Assembly (NCBI RefSeq): GCF_030734285.1
Contig: NZ_CP132295.1
Coordinates: forward strand, 62,001 to 126,000
Length of the DNA stretch: 64,000 nt
Direction of reading: 5' to 3'
Source of the DNA: Natronococcus sp. AD-5
Lineage (GTDB): Archaea; Halobacteriota; Halobacteria; Halobacteriales; Natrialbaceae
The notes beneath the pieces were generated by a model that had not been told where the DNA came from, ran no database searches, and saw nothing but the letters and a program-made list of their open reading frames with translations. Below are positions 54,379-61,652 of the stretch, piece after piece. The translations under genes and the position numbers were made by a program. Every line of letters starts with the position of its first letter. The first letter of the stretch is position 1.

Positions 54379-55482
54379 CTAAGCAGCTCGGAACTCCTTG
54401 TATTCTCTCTCACATGGTGGACCCGCAGTGCCGAGTAGTCGGCGCTCTGTGAGATCCATGATATAGCTACCATTTGTCTGTAGCTGGTCTAACTCTGGAT
54501 CTTCTTCGTTCGGATGTCTACAGATGCTATTGGGGTGTCCAAAGTGATCTCGGAGCGAGTCCATAAGAATATCAACGTCAATCTCCCCGTTGTGCTTCGA
54601 GAGAAGTCGCTTTAGGCGGGGGGCTCGACATAGTGTATCAGGAATTAACTTTTCGAACTCGCTGTTCATTGTGCTTCGGTCTTCGACGTGGTTCGCGTGT
54701 GTCAGCAAATGATCCTCTGGGTAGAGGTAGTTTGCTTCTTCTGGGCTAATCTCGAGGTTGACCATCTCACCCTCAGCATGCGCGACAATAACATTCCCTG
54801 AACAGGCTCTATCCTTTGTGATGAGTGGAGCAAGCGCAGTATCCATCCGTTCGGCGTCTAGAACCTCCCGGAATCGGACATGATACGGTTTCCGGAATGG
54901 GTTTTCACCATCCTTGGCGGTAACGAGACCGTTGAGGGTCATTCCAAGACCATGCTCGTTGACTCCGATTTTTCCACCAACAATCCCGGCCTCTGTCATA
55001 GCAACCATGTTGGGTTTGTCGTCGCGTCGAATGTCCATTACAAACGTTTCGAGCCCAGGCATCCAATCCCAATTCTGGCCGAGATAGGTGTGCCCGTTAG
55101 ATGTGATTTCAGGTTGAGTAGCAAAGGCCGTACAGGCATCCGGGTTCCCCTCCTCGATCTCATCGGCGGCTTCTTTGAACGCACTATACATCACTTCGTA
55201 CCGTGCATTCAGAACAGTTATATCCTCTAAAGAGAGTCCGCTTCCTTCAGCAACTCCTTTCATTTCTTCTGCATACTCCTCGTTTTCTTCTTCAATAAGT
55301 GGAACAAACTCTTCCGCTTGCTCATAGACAGTATCCTCATCTGTTCCTTTATACTCGAAGACGTCAAGATAAATATCGACGTTCGTCTTAATTTCCTCTG
55401 CAAATTCTTCGCCGTGCGTTACTCCCCGTTCATACGGTGTTCCCGCCAATTCTAACCCTCTGAGTCCGGCTTCTATTTGGGA
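54379..55482 (-). CDS. Peptidase C45 / acyl-CoA:6-APA acyltransferase-like Ntn hydrolase
   Basis: C45-family Ntn hydrolases cleave amide bonds after self-processing that exposes an N-terminal Cys. The 367-residue protein has EGSGLSLEDITVLNARYEVM, then NPDACTAFATQPEITSNGHT with the likely nucleophile Cys, GQNWDWMPGLETFVMDI, and GGKIGVNEHGLGMTLNGLVT. ATG 55482 (MSQIEAGLRGLELAGTPYER) fits the family start. Substrate is unknown. It is divergent from an amidase-like gene, with about 100 bases between. Confidence 0.88.
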   Translation of the reverse strand, partial: SQIEAGLRGLELAGTPYERGVTHGEEFAEEIKTNVDIYLDVFEYKGTDEDTVYEQAEEFVPLIEEENEEYAEEMKGVAEGSGLSLEDITVLNARYEVMYSAFKEAADEIEEGNPDACTAFATQPEITSNGHTYLGQNWDWMPGLETFVMDIRRDDKPNMVAMTEAGIVGGKIGVNEHGLGMTLNGLVTAKDGENPFRKPYHVRFREVLDAERMDTALAPLITKDRACSGNVIVAHAEGEMVNLEISPEEANYLYPEDHLLTHANHVEDRSTMNSEFEKLIPDTLCRAPRLKRLLSKHNGEIDVDILMDSLRDHFGHPNSICRHPNEEDPELDQLQTNGSYIMDLTERRLLGTAGPPCEREYKEFRAA

Positions 55483-55582
55483 CATGGCTATGTGGTAGCT
55501 ATTCACATGAAAGGGGATAAGTGTTATTCAGGAACCATTAAGATTTCTTTATGATGGTTGTTCCTGTATGTGGGGTCGTAGC

Positions 55583-56419
55583 ATGACGGACAAAAAAGCA
55601 ACAGTCGCATTAGGGTTCGACTTTGACGCGGTATCAATCTGGTTGCACAGTTTCGAATTCCTTGAGAGCCCAACAAAGCACTCAAGGGGTGTGTATGGCG
55701 CCGAAGTCGGGACACCGCGGATGTTAGATGTCCTCGATAAATTAGAGATCCCAGCAACGTGGTTTATTCCGGGGCATACGATAGACAGCTTCCCTGAAAT
55801 CTGTGGCGAAGTACATGATCGGGGTTACGAGATCCAACACCACGGCTGGAAACATACCAATCCCGCTAATTTCGAGAGTCGTGAAGATGAGAAGGCAGAC
55901 GTTGAGCGTGCGATTGAGTCTATCCGTGATCTAATTGGTGAGAAACCCAATGGCTACCGGTCACCATACTGGGACTATTCGAAGCACACATTGGGAATCA
56001 TTCAGGAACTTGGATTCGAATGGGATTCCAGTCTAATGGGACACGATTTTGAACCATACTATGTTCGAGAGGACTGGAGTGCAGACCCAGATCAACCGTA
56101 TGATCCTGGTCAAGAAACAGACATCCTCGAGATACCTGTATCCTGGCATCGAGATGATTGGCCACCTTTCCAGTTTATTCTTGGTGCAGACTCTCAGGGA
56201 GGAGCACCTGACGAGAAACAGGTATTTGAGATGTGGAAAGAGCAGTTTGATTGGATGTATGACAACATCGATAATGGGATTTTTGCACTAACTATGCATC
56301 CACAAGTGATTGGCCAACCTCCACGCCCCCTCTACTTGGAACAGCTTATTCGACATATGCAATCAAAGCCTGGAGTCGAGTTTATGTCGTTTGATGAAAT
56401 CGCTACTGAACGAAAATAG
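55583..56419 (+). CDS. Polysaccharide-deacetylase-fold amidase (PuuE/imidase-like)
   Basis: This NodB-fold metal hydrolase subfamily includes allantoinase PuuE and cyclic-imide hydrolases. The 278-residue protein has the catalytic D-F-D in LGFDFDAVSIWL, the metal-binding HHGWKHTNP, GYRSPYWDYSKHTLGII (R-x-P-Y), and WHRDDWPPFQFI. ATG 55583 gives a normal family length. With the divergent C45 hydrolase and the HyuAB genes it suggests opening of cyclic amides or imides (inference). Confidence 0.87.
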   Translation: MTDKKATVALGFDFDAVSIWLHSFEFLESPTKHSRGVYGAEVGTPRMLDVLDKLEIPATWFIPGHTIDSFPEICGEVHDRGYEIQHHGWKHTNPANFESREDEKADVERAIESIRDLIGEKPNGYRSPYWDYSKHTLGIIQELGFEWDSSLMGHDFEPYYVREDWSADPDQPYDPGQETDILEIPVSWHRDDWPPFQFILGADSQGGAPDEKQVFEMWKEQFDWMYDNIDNGIFALTMHPQVIGQPPRPLYLEQLIRHMQSKPGVEFMSFDEIATERK

Positions 56420-56617
56420 CCTAGATATCATTCTTTCATCCTTACGTACTCTCGAGAGCCTTATACTGAAAGGCACCGGCCGTCCGTCTAATCACAAAGG
56501 AAAAACAAGGTTTCGATAATTGCTGTAGAACCGGGCATTACACAGACTCCTCGAGGAGTTCCCAAATTGTTTCCTCAATGAATTCTTTATCTGCAGGATC
56601 AAGTCCTATAGTAGAAA

Positions 56618-57690
56618 TTAGAAATAGTTGCTCACTTTTGGAACCGAGAGTTGATCGAGAGCGGTGTCGATCGCTGTTGTAAGTTCAGCAAGTGACTCAA
56701 AGAATCGGTTGCTGAGAGCCGTTTGGAGTTGTCTCCAGCACTCTTCGACTGGATTGAGTTCCGGTGAATACGCAGGTAACGTGACGGTCGACGCCTGGAA
56801 ATACGGCGCTCCATCCAGCACGACGATCAAGTCATCTTCGAACTCTTTGCATAACGCAAGAATGAAATGTTTCGCATGTTCGCCGGTCACGTACTCTTCG
56901 AATCGTGAGAAAAAGCGATCACCGTCCTCGGTGATCGCGCCCAAGAGACATGTCCAGTCGCGTTGTCCGGACAATTCGATGGCCGGCCGCGTGCCGCGCG
57001 GAAACCACGCGGCACGCGGCTCGACTTGCACGGATTTCTTGGTTTGATCGATACAGACTACTGTGGCGTCCATCTCCCGCCGCTTTTTTGAGTTCTTCAC
57101 AAAACGTTTCTTGCTCGTCAGCATCAGCTTCAGCGGCTGTGCGGCGTGGTCTTTGATAGCACAATCCCGCTTCTTTGAGCAACCGCCGGCAGCTCGGGAT
57201 TGAGTACTCGACATCGTAGGTCTCGTCAAGATACTGCTGGACGAGCGCCGGCGTCCACGCCGGCGCGTCAACCCCAACTTCTTCGGGTGATTCGTGGACA
57301 GCTTCTTCGAACTCTTGTTGCTCTTTTTCTGAGAGCTTTCGTTTTCTCCCAGATCGATGAGCATCAGTCACAGCCTGCTCAAGCGACTCGTCGGTAGTGA
57401 TTCAGGTGGCTTCTGGGCATACTAAATCCGGTAGGACGTTGTTCACATGACGTTGAAGCGGTATTCCGGAACGGTTTATGCCCATAACTTGTCTTAACTA
57501 CTATGTCGAGTCGCTTGAGCCAGCTGTAGATCGTTCTTCGACCGGTGTCGTGCCACTCGGCAAGTTCGGTCTGTGTGACGCCGTTTTTGTACGCAATTGC
57601 TGCTAACAACCGATGTGTCGGCTTGTTTCCCTCGACATTGTCGAGAGCATCCTGGAGTTCCCCGACAGAGATCTCGTCAAGATGGTCCAT
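56618..57690 (-). mobile_element. IS630-family transposase pseudogene
   Basis: Three frames together give an IS630 transposase: HTH part MDHLDEISVGELQDALDNVE to YSWLKRLD (57690-57505), then after a 111-bp insertion DESLEQAVTDAHRSGRKRK to CEELKK (57395-57080), then VVCIDQTKKSVQVEPRAAWF (catalytic D) and IVVLDGAPYFQAS, and finally LPAYSPELNPVEECWRQLQT. A segment between YFQAS and LPAYSP normally present is missing. Frameshift, deletion and insertion make it inactive. Confidence 0.88.
57394..57504. mobile_element. MITE-like 111-bp insertion nested in the IS630 gene
   Basis: The IS630 frame is interrupted exactly between LKRLD and DESLEQAV by 111 bases. Its ends form imperfect inverted repeats of about 30 bases sharing TAGT, TGGGCATA and CCG in register (left GTAGTGATTC, inner TTCTGGGCATACTAAATCCG; right complement TAGTAGTTAAGACAAG, then TTATGGGCATAAACCG). 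There is no coding capacity. No other copy is seen in this window. Confidence 0.6.
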
Positions 57691-57723
57691 TAGACTACTC
57701 AACGTTTCTCGGGCGGAAAGTTC

Positions 57724-57900
57724 TAACGGTCACTATAGCATTCCGAAATGACCCCAGGGGGTGGAGACGGATGAAACTCGCTATCGGGGATCATCTCTCT
57801 CATACTGACAGCTTTCGACTGTGAAGAACATGTCCTGCTTGAACGGCATAATGTAGGTCTTCGCTTTGATACGGTTGAGCGCTGCCTCGAGGTCGGTCAT
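57724..57900 (-). pseudogene. Homoserine O-acetyltransferase-like C-terminal fragment
   Basis: The minus strand reads MTDLEAALNRIKAKTYIMPF, then KQDMFFTVESCQYE, a TAG, VSSVSTPWGHFGML and a TAG. This resembles the C-terminal part of MetX-type alpha/beta hydrolases (the RIxAKTYVMPFxxDMFF and WGHFGM blocks). Most of the protein is absent and one stop interrupts the frame. Confidence 0.6.
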
Positions 57901-58265
57901 AGCGCCTCATCACAATCGAGACGGTGGGGTCGTTCGGTTCGGAACGTTACGAGCGGTCGCGAGCACGTCTGTCCGCACTCGAGCGTCTTGGTCTCGAGTT
58001 GCGTCTCCAGGTCCACCTCCGACAGATCGTACTCAGTGTCTCCACAGTCCTCGCAGCCAGTATCGACGTGGAGTTTGACCGTCGGGCCGTCGCTCCCATC
58101 GGCTGGCTCGTAGACCACGCCCTCCTCGATACACCTGGGGTCGTTCGCCCGCGTGTACTCGGCTGTCTCGCCGTCGGCCTCGAATGTAATTGGGCCGAAG
58201 TCGTTGCCGTACTCGACGTGAATCGCAACGGTTGCGCGTTCGTCGGGCTAGTTGTCGCGAACCAT
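57897..58265 (-). pseudogene. CxxC protein with a TAG at codon 6
   Basis: ATG 58265 reads MVRDN, then TAG at 58248-58250, then ERATVAIHVEYGNDFGPITF, EADGETAEYTRANDPRCIEE, HVDTGCEDCGDTEYDLSEVD and LECGQTCSRPLVTFRTE to a stop at 57897. A shorter product could start at GTG 58118. Pairs CEDC and CGQTC suggest metal binding. Similar proteins occur on haloarchaeal plasmids (family memory). Confidence 0.6.
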
Positions 58266-58461
58266 CACCGCTTGCTTGCTTGCTTTCGATGTAGCGGTGC
58301 TCGAGGTATTCGCCGTCGAGATAGACGTTCACGCCACCCTCGCCGTCGTAGGGGATGTACGGGCTCTTGGCTTTCCACCACTCGAGGTTGCGAGCTTTCG
58401 CCGGTGCAAGGATCTGGTCGACCGTCCCATCGAGGAGCACCTGATAGCGATCCGGTTTCAT
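58248..58461 (-). CDS. Plasmid-type hypothetical gene ending in a (GCTT)4 repeat
   Basis: From ATG 58461 the frame reads MKPDRYQVLLDGTVDQILAP, then NLEWWKAKSPYIPYDGEGGV, NVYLDGEYLEHRYIESKQA. Similarity continues upstream (TISQCTKLER) to about 58510, where a PadR-like fragment begins on the other strand, so the 5' end is probably lost. The 3' end contains four GCTT units (58270-58285). With one unit fewer, the frame would stop at the TAG at 58248; with the present number it runs on out of frame. No function known. Confidence 0.5.
58270..58285. repeat. (GCTT)4 tetranucleotide repeat
   Basis: Four perfect copies of GCTT inside the 3' end of the coding frame above. A change of one unit would shift the reading frame, so this is a potential slippage site. 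Confidence 0.8.
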
Positions 58462-58517
58462 GCGCTCGAGCTTGGTGCACTGGCTGATCGTTTCGATTTC
58501 GCAGCCGTGGTCGGCGT

Positions 58518-58694
58518 GAACTCGAGAACTACTACGAGAATGAGATCTATCACGGCCGATTCTACCCGAATCTGGACAAACTCGTCGACAAGGGACTCCT
58601 CGAGAAGGAGCAAGCCGACCGACGGACGAACGTGTACTTGGTGACGCGACAGGGAACGCGTGAAATTGAGGCTCGACGTGACTGGGTAGATTAG
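58518..58694 (+). pseudogene. PadR/phiH1-repressor-like wHTH C-terminal fragment
   Basis: The plus strand reads ELENYYENEIYHGRFYPNLD, then KLVDKGLLEKEQADRRTNVY and LVTRQGTREIEARRDWVD to a TAG. This matches the wing and terminal helix of PadR-like winged-helix repressors such as the halovirus phiH1 repressor. The N-terminal helices are missing; the sequence is truncated at about 58518. Confidence 0.72.
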
Positions 58695-58706
58695 TTGTCC
58701 GGGAAA

Positions 58707-59063
58707 CTACCACGAGCCGCGCAACCCGAGGCTATACTCGAGTGCGCTATCAACCTCATTCATCCGCTCATCGGGAATGGATCCGACGACGTTTTTGATC
58801 CGGTGTTCGATCGATACAGTTCGGATCTGACTGCACATCGCGACGGAGTCCTCGCGAAGGTGGCTTTCGTCGGCTGTTACGAGCACTTCGAATGGATATA
58901 AATCGTCATCAAACGACGTCGTGAACGGGACGATGATCGTTGTGGGTGCGTTTTCGTTCCCGACGTTATTCTGGACGACGAGACATGGTCGCGTCCCCCG
59001 CTGCTCCGATCCTTTCGTCGGGTCGAGCTCAACGATCACGATGTCTCCCCGGCGCACCTCCAT
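58707..59063 (-). CDS. mazF: MazF/PemK-type endoribonuclease toxin
   Basis: MazF-type toxins cut mRNA at short sequences. The 118-residue protein starts MEVRRGDIVIVELDPTKGSE, with the family motif QRGTRPCLVVQNNVGN and IVPFTTS, and the segment LREDSVAMCSQIRTVS. Length is normal. It begins immediately after the antitoxin stop (59064-59066), the usual operon order. Confidence 0.9.
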   Translation of the reverse strand: MEVRRGDIVIVELDPTKGSEQRGTRPCLVVQNNVGNENAPTTIIVPFTTSFDDDLYPFEVLVTADESHLREDSVAMCSQIRTVSIEHRIKNVVGSIPDERMNEVDSALEYSLGLRGSW

Positions 59064-59333
59064 CTATTCCCACTCCGGGACGTCGCCGAGATACTCGTCG
59101 GCCTCTTGCGAAACGCCATCCATCTCCTCATGGAGGTCTCGAAGCTGATCGGCCCGCGCACGATATCCGGCCGCTAGATCCTCCCGAGTGATCGGTTTCT
59201 CGATAACGATTTTCCCCGACTCTTTTCGGATTTCTATCTCGTCACCGCCATCAATGTCAAATTCTTCGCGCAGTTCCTTTGGGAGAGTGATCTGCCCGCG
59301 GTCGCCAACACGTCGTTTCTTTACCTCGCCCAT
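59064..59333 (-). CDS. AbrB/MazE-type antitoxin
   Basis: An 89-residue antitoxin. The N-terminal SpoVT/AbrB swapped-hairpin domain reads KKRRVGDRGQITLPKELREE, then FDIDGGDEIEIRKESGKIVI. An acidic helix-rich C-terminus (EEMDGVSQEADEYLGDVPEW) would wrap the toxin. ATG 59333 is used. AbrB proteins usually repress their own operon. Confidence 0.9.
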   Translation of the reverse strand: MGEVKKRRVGDRGQITLPKELREEFDIDGGDEIEIRKESGKIVIEKPITREDLAAGYRARADQLRDLHEEMDGVSQEADEYLGDVPEWE

Positions 59334-59511
59334 ACACATTCATATCATATCCATACTCAAAAGGATATCGGGCGGGCGGAGGCAATTGCTTGGCTAGCCA
59401 ATCGTCCGGCCGTGCTGGACCCTGTGGATTCTGAGCGTCCTCCACTCTCCAAGAGCGATACGTCTTTAAGGAGTGCCACTGCATCAGCGTTTCTCTCTTA
59501 ATCTTCCTCGC

Positions 59512-59607
59512 TCAACTGAGCCTGTTCGATGCTTCTAAGATTGCTCCACGCGCGGTGCCGTAGGTATCCGAGTACGTGTCGTGAAGTCCATCTGTGATCT
59601 CTTCCAC
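59512..59607 (-). CDS. Possible 31-residue ORF behind hairpin leader copy 3
   Basis: A GTG at 59607 at the foot of hairpin leader copy 3 opens VEEITDGLHDTYSDTYGTAR, then GAILEASNRLS to a TGA at 59512. The composition is coding-like. It may be a truncated gene or a leader peptide. Confidence 0.35.
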   Translation of the reverse strand: MEEITDGLHDTYSDTYGTARGAILEASNRLS

Positions 59608-59635
59608 CCCTCTGCAGAGGGGTGAACAACGCCAC
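59601..59635 (-). promoter_or_regulatory. Hairpin leader element, copy 3
   Basis: Minus strand: GTTGTTCACCCCTCTGCAGA, then GGGGTGGAAG. The palindrome CCCCTCTGCAGAGGGG is perfect over eight base pairs, with GTTGTTCA directly before it, as in copies 1, 4 and 5. Confidence 0.75.
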
Positions 59636-59665
59636 CGGCTGTGCGCTCTTCGCGAGGCTTTCGAC

Positions 59666-60133
59666 TCAGACGATCGGCTTTGGTCCCCGCGACGAGAGTG
59701 CGACCTCGCCGCTCTCTTGCTCGTCGTCCGTCAGCAGGTCGTATTGCTCCTCGAGGTCACTGCAGACGGTTTCTGCGACCTCGAGTGCTTCCTCGAGCGT
59801 TAGGAGTTCGGCTTCGACCGACCCCCAGTCCGGATTTGCGTTCGGGTAGACGGCCACCTGATACGTTCCGCCGAAGCGATCGTGCCAACTCGACGATGAC
59901 TGGTACACCGCTGTCGGTGCGACCGTCACTTCTACCGGCGTTGAGAACGTCATCTCGTCCACTTCGTCCGCGATGAACCGAACCAACGAGAGCACACACT
60001 GCCGTCGGCCCAGTGCCCACGGACGGACGTTCCCCTGCTCACAATCCCATGCCGGGAATCGCTCCTCGATGCTCACCGACGTCTCGAGTGCCTGTGCGGT
60101 CGCCAGTCGACTGACCGATTCCTGTATCGACAT
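59666..60133 (-). CDS. Hypothetical protein behind hairpin leader copy 4
   Basis: A 155-residue soluble acidic protein starting MSIQESVSRLATAQALETSV, with RRQCVLSLVRFIADEVDEMT, SSSWHDRFGGTYQVAVYPNA and LTLEEALEVAETVCSDLEEQ. ATG 60133 is directly behind hairpin leader copy 4. No catalytic motif is visible. It is probably a plasmid or provirus gene. Confidence 0.7.
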   Translation of the reverse strand: MSIQESVSRLATAQALETSVSIEERFPAWDCEQGNVRPWALGRRQCVLSLVRFIADEVDEMTFSTPVEVTVAPTAVYQSSSSWHDRFGGTYQVAVYPNANPDWGSVEAELLTLEEALEVAETVCSDLEEQYDLLTDDEQESGEVALSSRGPKPIV

Positions 60134-60135
60134 CT

Positions 60136-60172
60136 TTCAAACCCTCTACCCCTCTTAGAGGGGCGAACAACA
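60136..60172 (-). promoter_or_regulatory. Hairpin leader element, copy 4
   Basis: Minus strand: GTTGTTCGCCCCTCTAAGAG, then GGGTAGAGGGTTTGAAAG and ATG. The palindrome CCCCTCTAAGAGGGG has a seven-base-pair stem. The following TAGAGGGTTTGAA is shared with copies 1 and 5 and includes a GAGGG ribosome-binding site. Confidence 0.78.
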
Positions 60173-60238
60173 CCATCGGGCGGATGTGTTGTCGTGTCCT
60201 TCTCTCTCGTCGATCCGCCGTGACCCGTGTCCTCGATC

Positions 60239-60467
60239 TCACCCACACTTCGAACAGACGAGGTCAACGTCCCGGATTGTGGCATCCTCGCAAGCCAGCG
60301 TCGGCACCAGACCGTATGTTCCGCAGCTGTCGCAGCTCGTTCCAGAACGGGCTGCAAGGGCCTGCATTTCGCCGTGAGGATCGTGATCGGGTTTCTTGAA
60401 CAAGCGGGTCGTCCCTGGGTTTGAACTCAACAACAATCGCTTCTGGCTGGCTGTCTGGTACTGGCAA
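60239..60467 (-). pseudogene. Small CxxC protein behind hairpin leader copy 5 (paralogue B), frameshifted
   Basis: From TTG 60467 the frame reads LPVPDSQPEAIVVEFKPRDD, then PLV; a one-base shift near 60405 leads to KKPDHDPHGEMQALAARSGT, SCDSCGTYGLVPTLACEDAT and IRDVDLVCSKCG to a stop at 60239. It is homologous to 53738-53959, with the same AVEF/VVEF start block and the SCDxCGxxGLVPTxxCE core. Either the frameshift is a real lesion or a sequencing error. Confidence 0.6.
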
Positions 60468-60470
60468 CTT

Positions 60471-60508
60471 TGATCCCTCTACCCCTCTCAGGGGGGTGAA
60501 CAACGCCA
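60471..60508 (-). promoter_or_regulatory. Hairpin leader element, copy 5
   Basis: Minus strand: GTTGTTCACCCCCCTGAGAG, then GGGTAGAGGGATCAAAG. The palindrome CCCCTGAGAGGGG carries a slightly altered loop. It lies directly upstream of the frameshifted CxxC gene. Confidence 0.75.
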
Positions 60509-60770
60509 CAATCGCATCGAACTGGGTAGTCACTCAAGCGGTCTCGTCTTTGCCTTCTCTGCTGCTGTGGGTGCGGCCCGACTGGACAGCTCCACGGGGC
60601 TCTCCGAGCCGTGCCAACGGTGGCGCGCGATGAATGCGCGCTTCAGCGCGCAGAACGTGCGAGGGACGACTGAGGAGGCGCACGCGAGTACGCCCCGCAG
60701 GGAGGAGATTGGGGAGGACGCGAGCGAAGCGAGCGTGTGGTCGGACACACAAAAAAGAGGGGAGGCTCCG

Positions 60771-61652
60771 CTATTCCTGGGTCCACCACCGGCCGCGTTC
60801 GGGGAACTCGAGGCGGCTCCAGCCGGTCACGGCGAGGTTGCATCGCTCGTTGTGCCAGTTCTTCGCCGCGTTCCTGATCCGCACCGTCTCTCCCTCTCTC
60901 ACTGTCGTCTGGTAGGAGTTCTCCCAGATCGTGACCTTCATCTTCTCGGTCTCATCCGCGATCAGCCCCACTTGGCTGATCGACGACTGCGAGGGCTCCC
61001 ACAGTTTGATGATCTCGCCTTCCACGTCTACCTCGCCTGCCTCCACCTCCGGCACGTCTGCGATGTCGACGATCGTTCCCGACTCGGCCTTCACTTCGTC
61101 CATCTCCTCGAGGGTTGCGTCGATCATCGACTTCCCATCTACGACCTTCTCCGCCAGTCCACGGCTCACTGCCGCCCGGCTTGGACCCCCACAAACCGTC
61201 TCCGTGATTCGCACCGATTGTGTGTTGACCTCCGCCAACTGCGCTTGCTCCAGCTCCGAACGGGGATCCACCCGTTCGACCCGCCGCTCTCGGCGCTGCT
61301 CGACCACGACCTCTCGCGTCCGCTTCTCTCGTCCCTCCTGCGTTCCGAATGTCGCCTTTGCGCTGATCAACTCGAGCTCCTCCTCTCGAGCTCGAATCCG
61401 CTCTTCTTGCGCCAGTGGCAGGTGGCCGAACTCGTTCTCCTCGCGTCCAACCACCGTCTCCGGGTGGTTCATTTCGACTTTCGTGTGTGTCTCCTGCTCG
61501 ACACTGGGTCGAAACTCCGGCATCTCGTCCACGATGTCTTCCGCGAACGGATCTTTCACCTCGACGCCGACGTCCGTCTTCTCCGTAGCCGCCTCTTGGT
61601 TGACACTCGATTCATCCGAAGTTTTACCATCTCGGAAGTTCACAGAACTCAT
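60771..61652 (-). CDS. Plasmid-type OB-fold ssDNA-binding protein (RPA-like)
   Basis: A 293-residue acidic protein. The N-terminal 100 residues are disordered with conserved blocks DPFAEDIVDEMPEFRPSVEQ and HPETVVGREENEFGHLPLAQ. A helical, charged middle (RTREVVVEQRRERRVERVDP) follows. The C-terminal 90 residues form an OB fold: EGEIIKLWEPSQSSISQVGL, EGETVRIRNAAKNWHNERCN, LAVTGWSRLEFPERGRWW. Relatives are common on haloarchaeal plasmids and are presumed single-strand DNA-binding proteins. ATG 61652 is preferred over 61712. Confidence 0.8.
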   Translation of the reverse strand: MSSVNFRDGKTSDESSVNQEAATEKTDVGVEVKDPFAEDIVDEMPEFRPSVEQETHTKVEMNHPETVVGREENEFGHLPLAQEERIRAREEELELISAKATFGTQEGREKRTREVVVEQRRERRVERVDPRSELEQAQLAEVNTQSVRITETVCGGPSRAAVSRGLAEKVVDGKSMIDATLEEMDEVKAESGTIVDIADVPEVEAGEVDVEGEIIKLWEPSQSSISQVGLIADETEKMKVTIWENSYQTTVREGETVRIRNAAKNWHNERCNLAVTGWSRLEFPERGRWWTQE

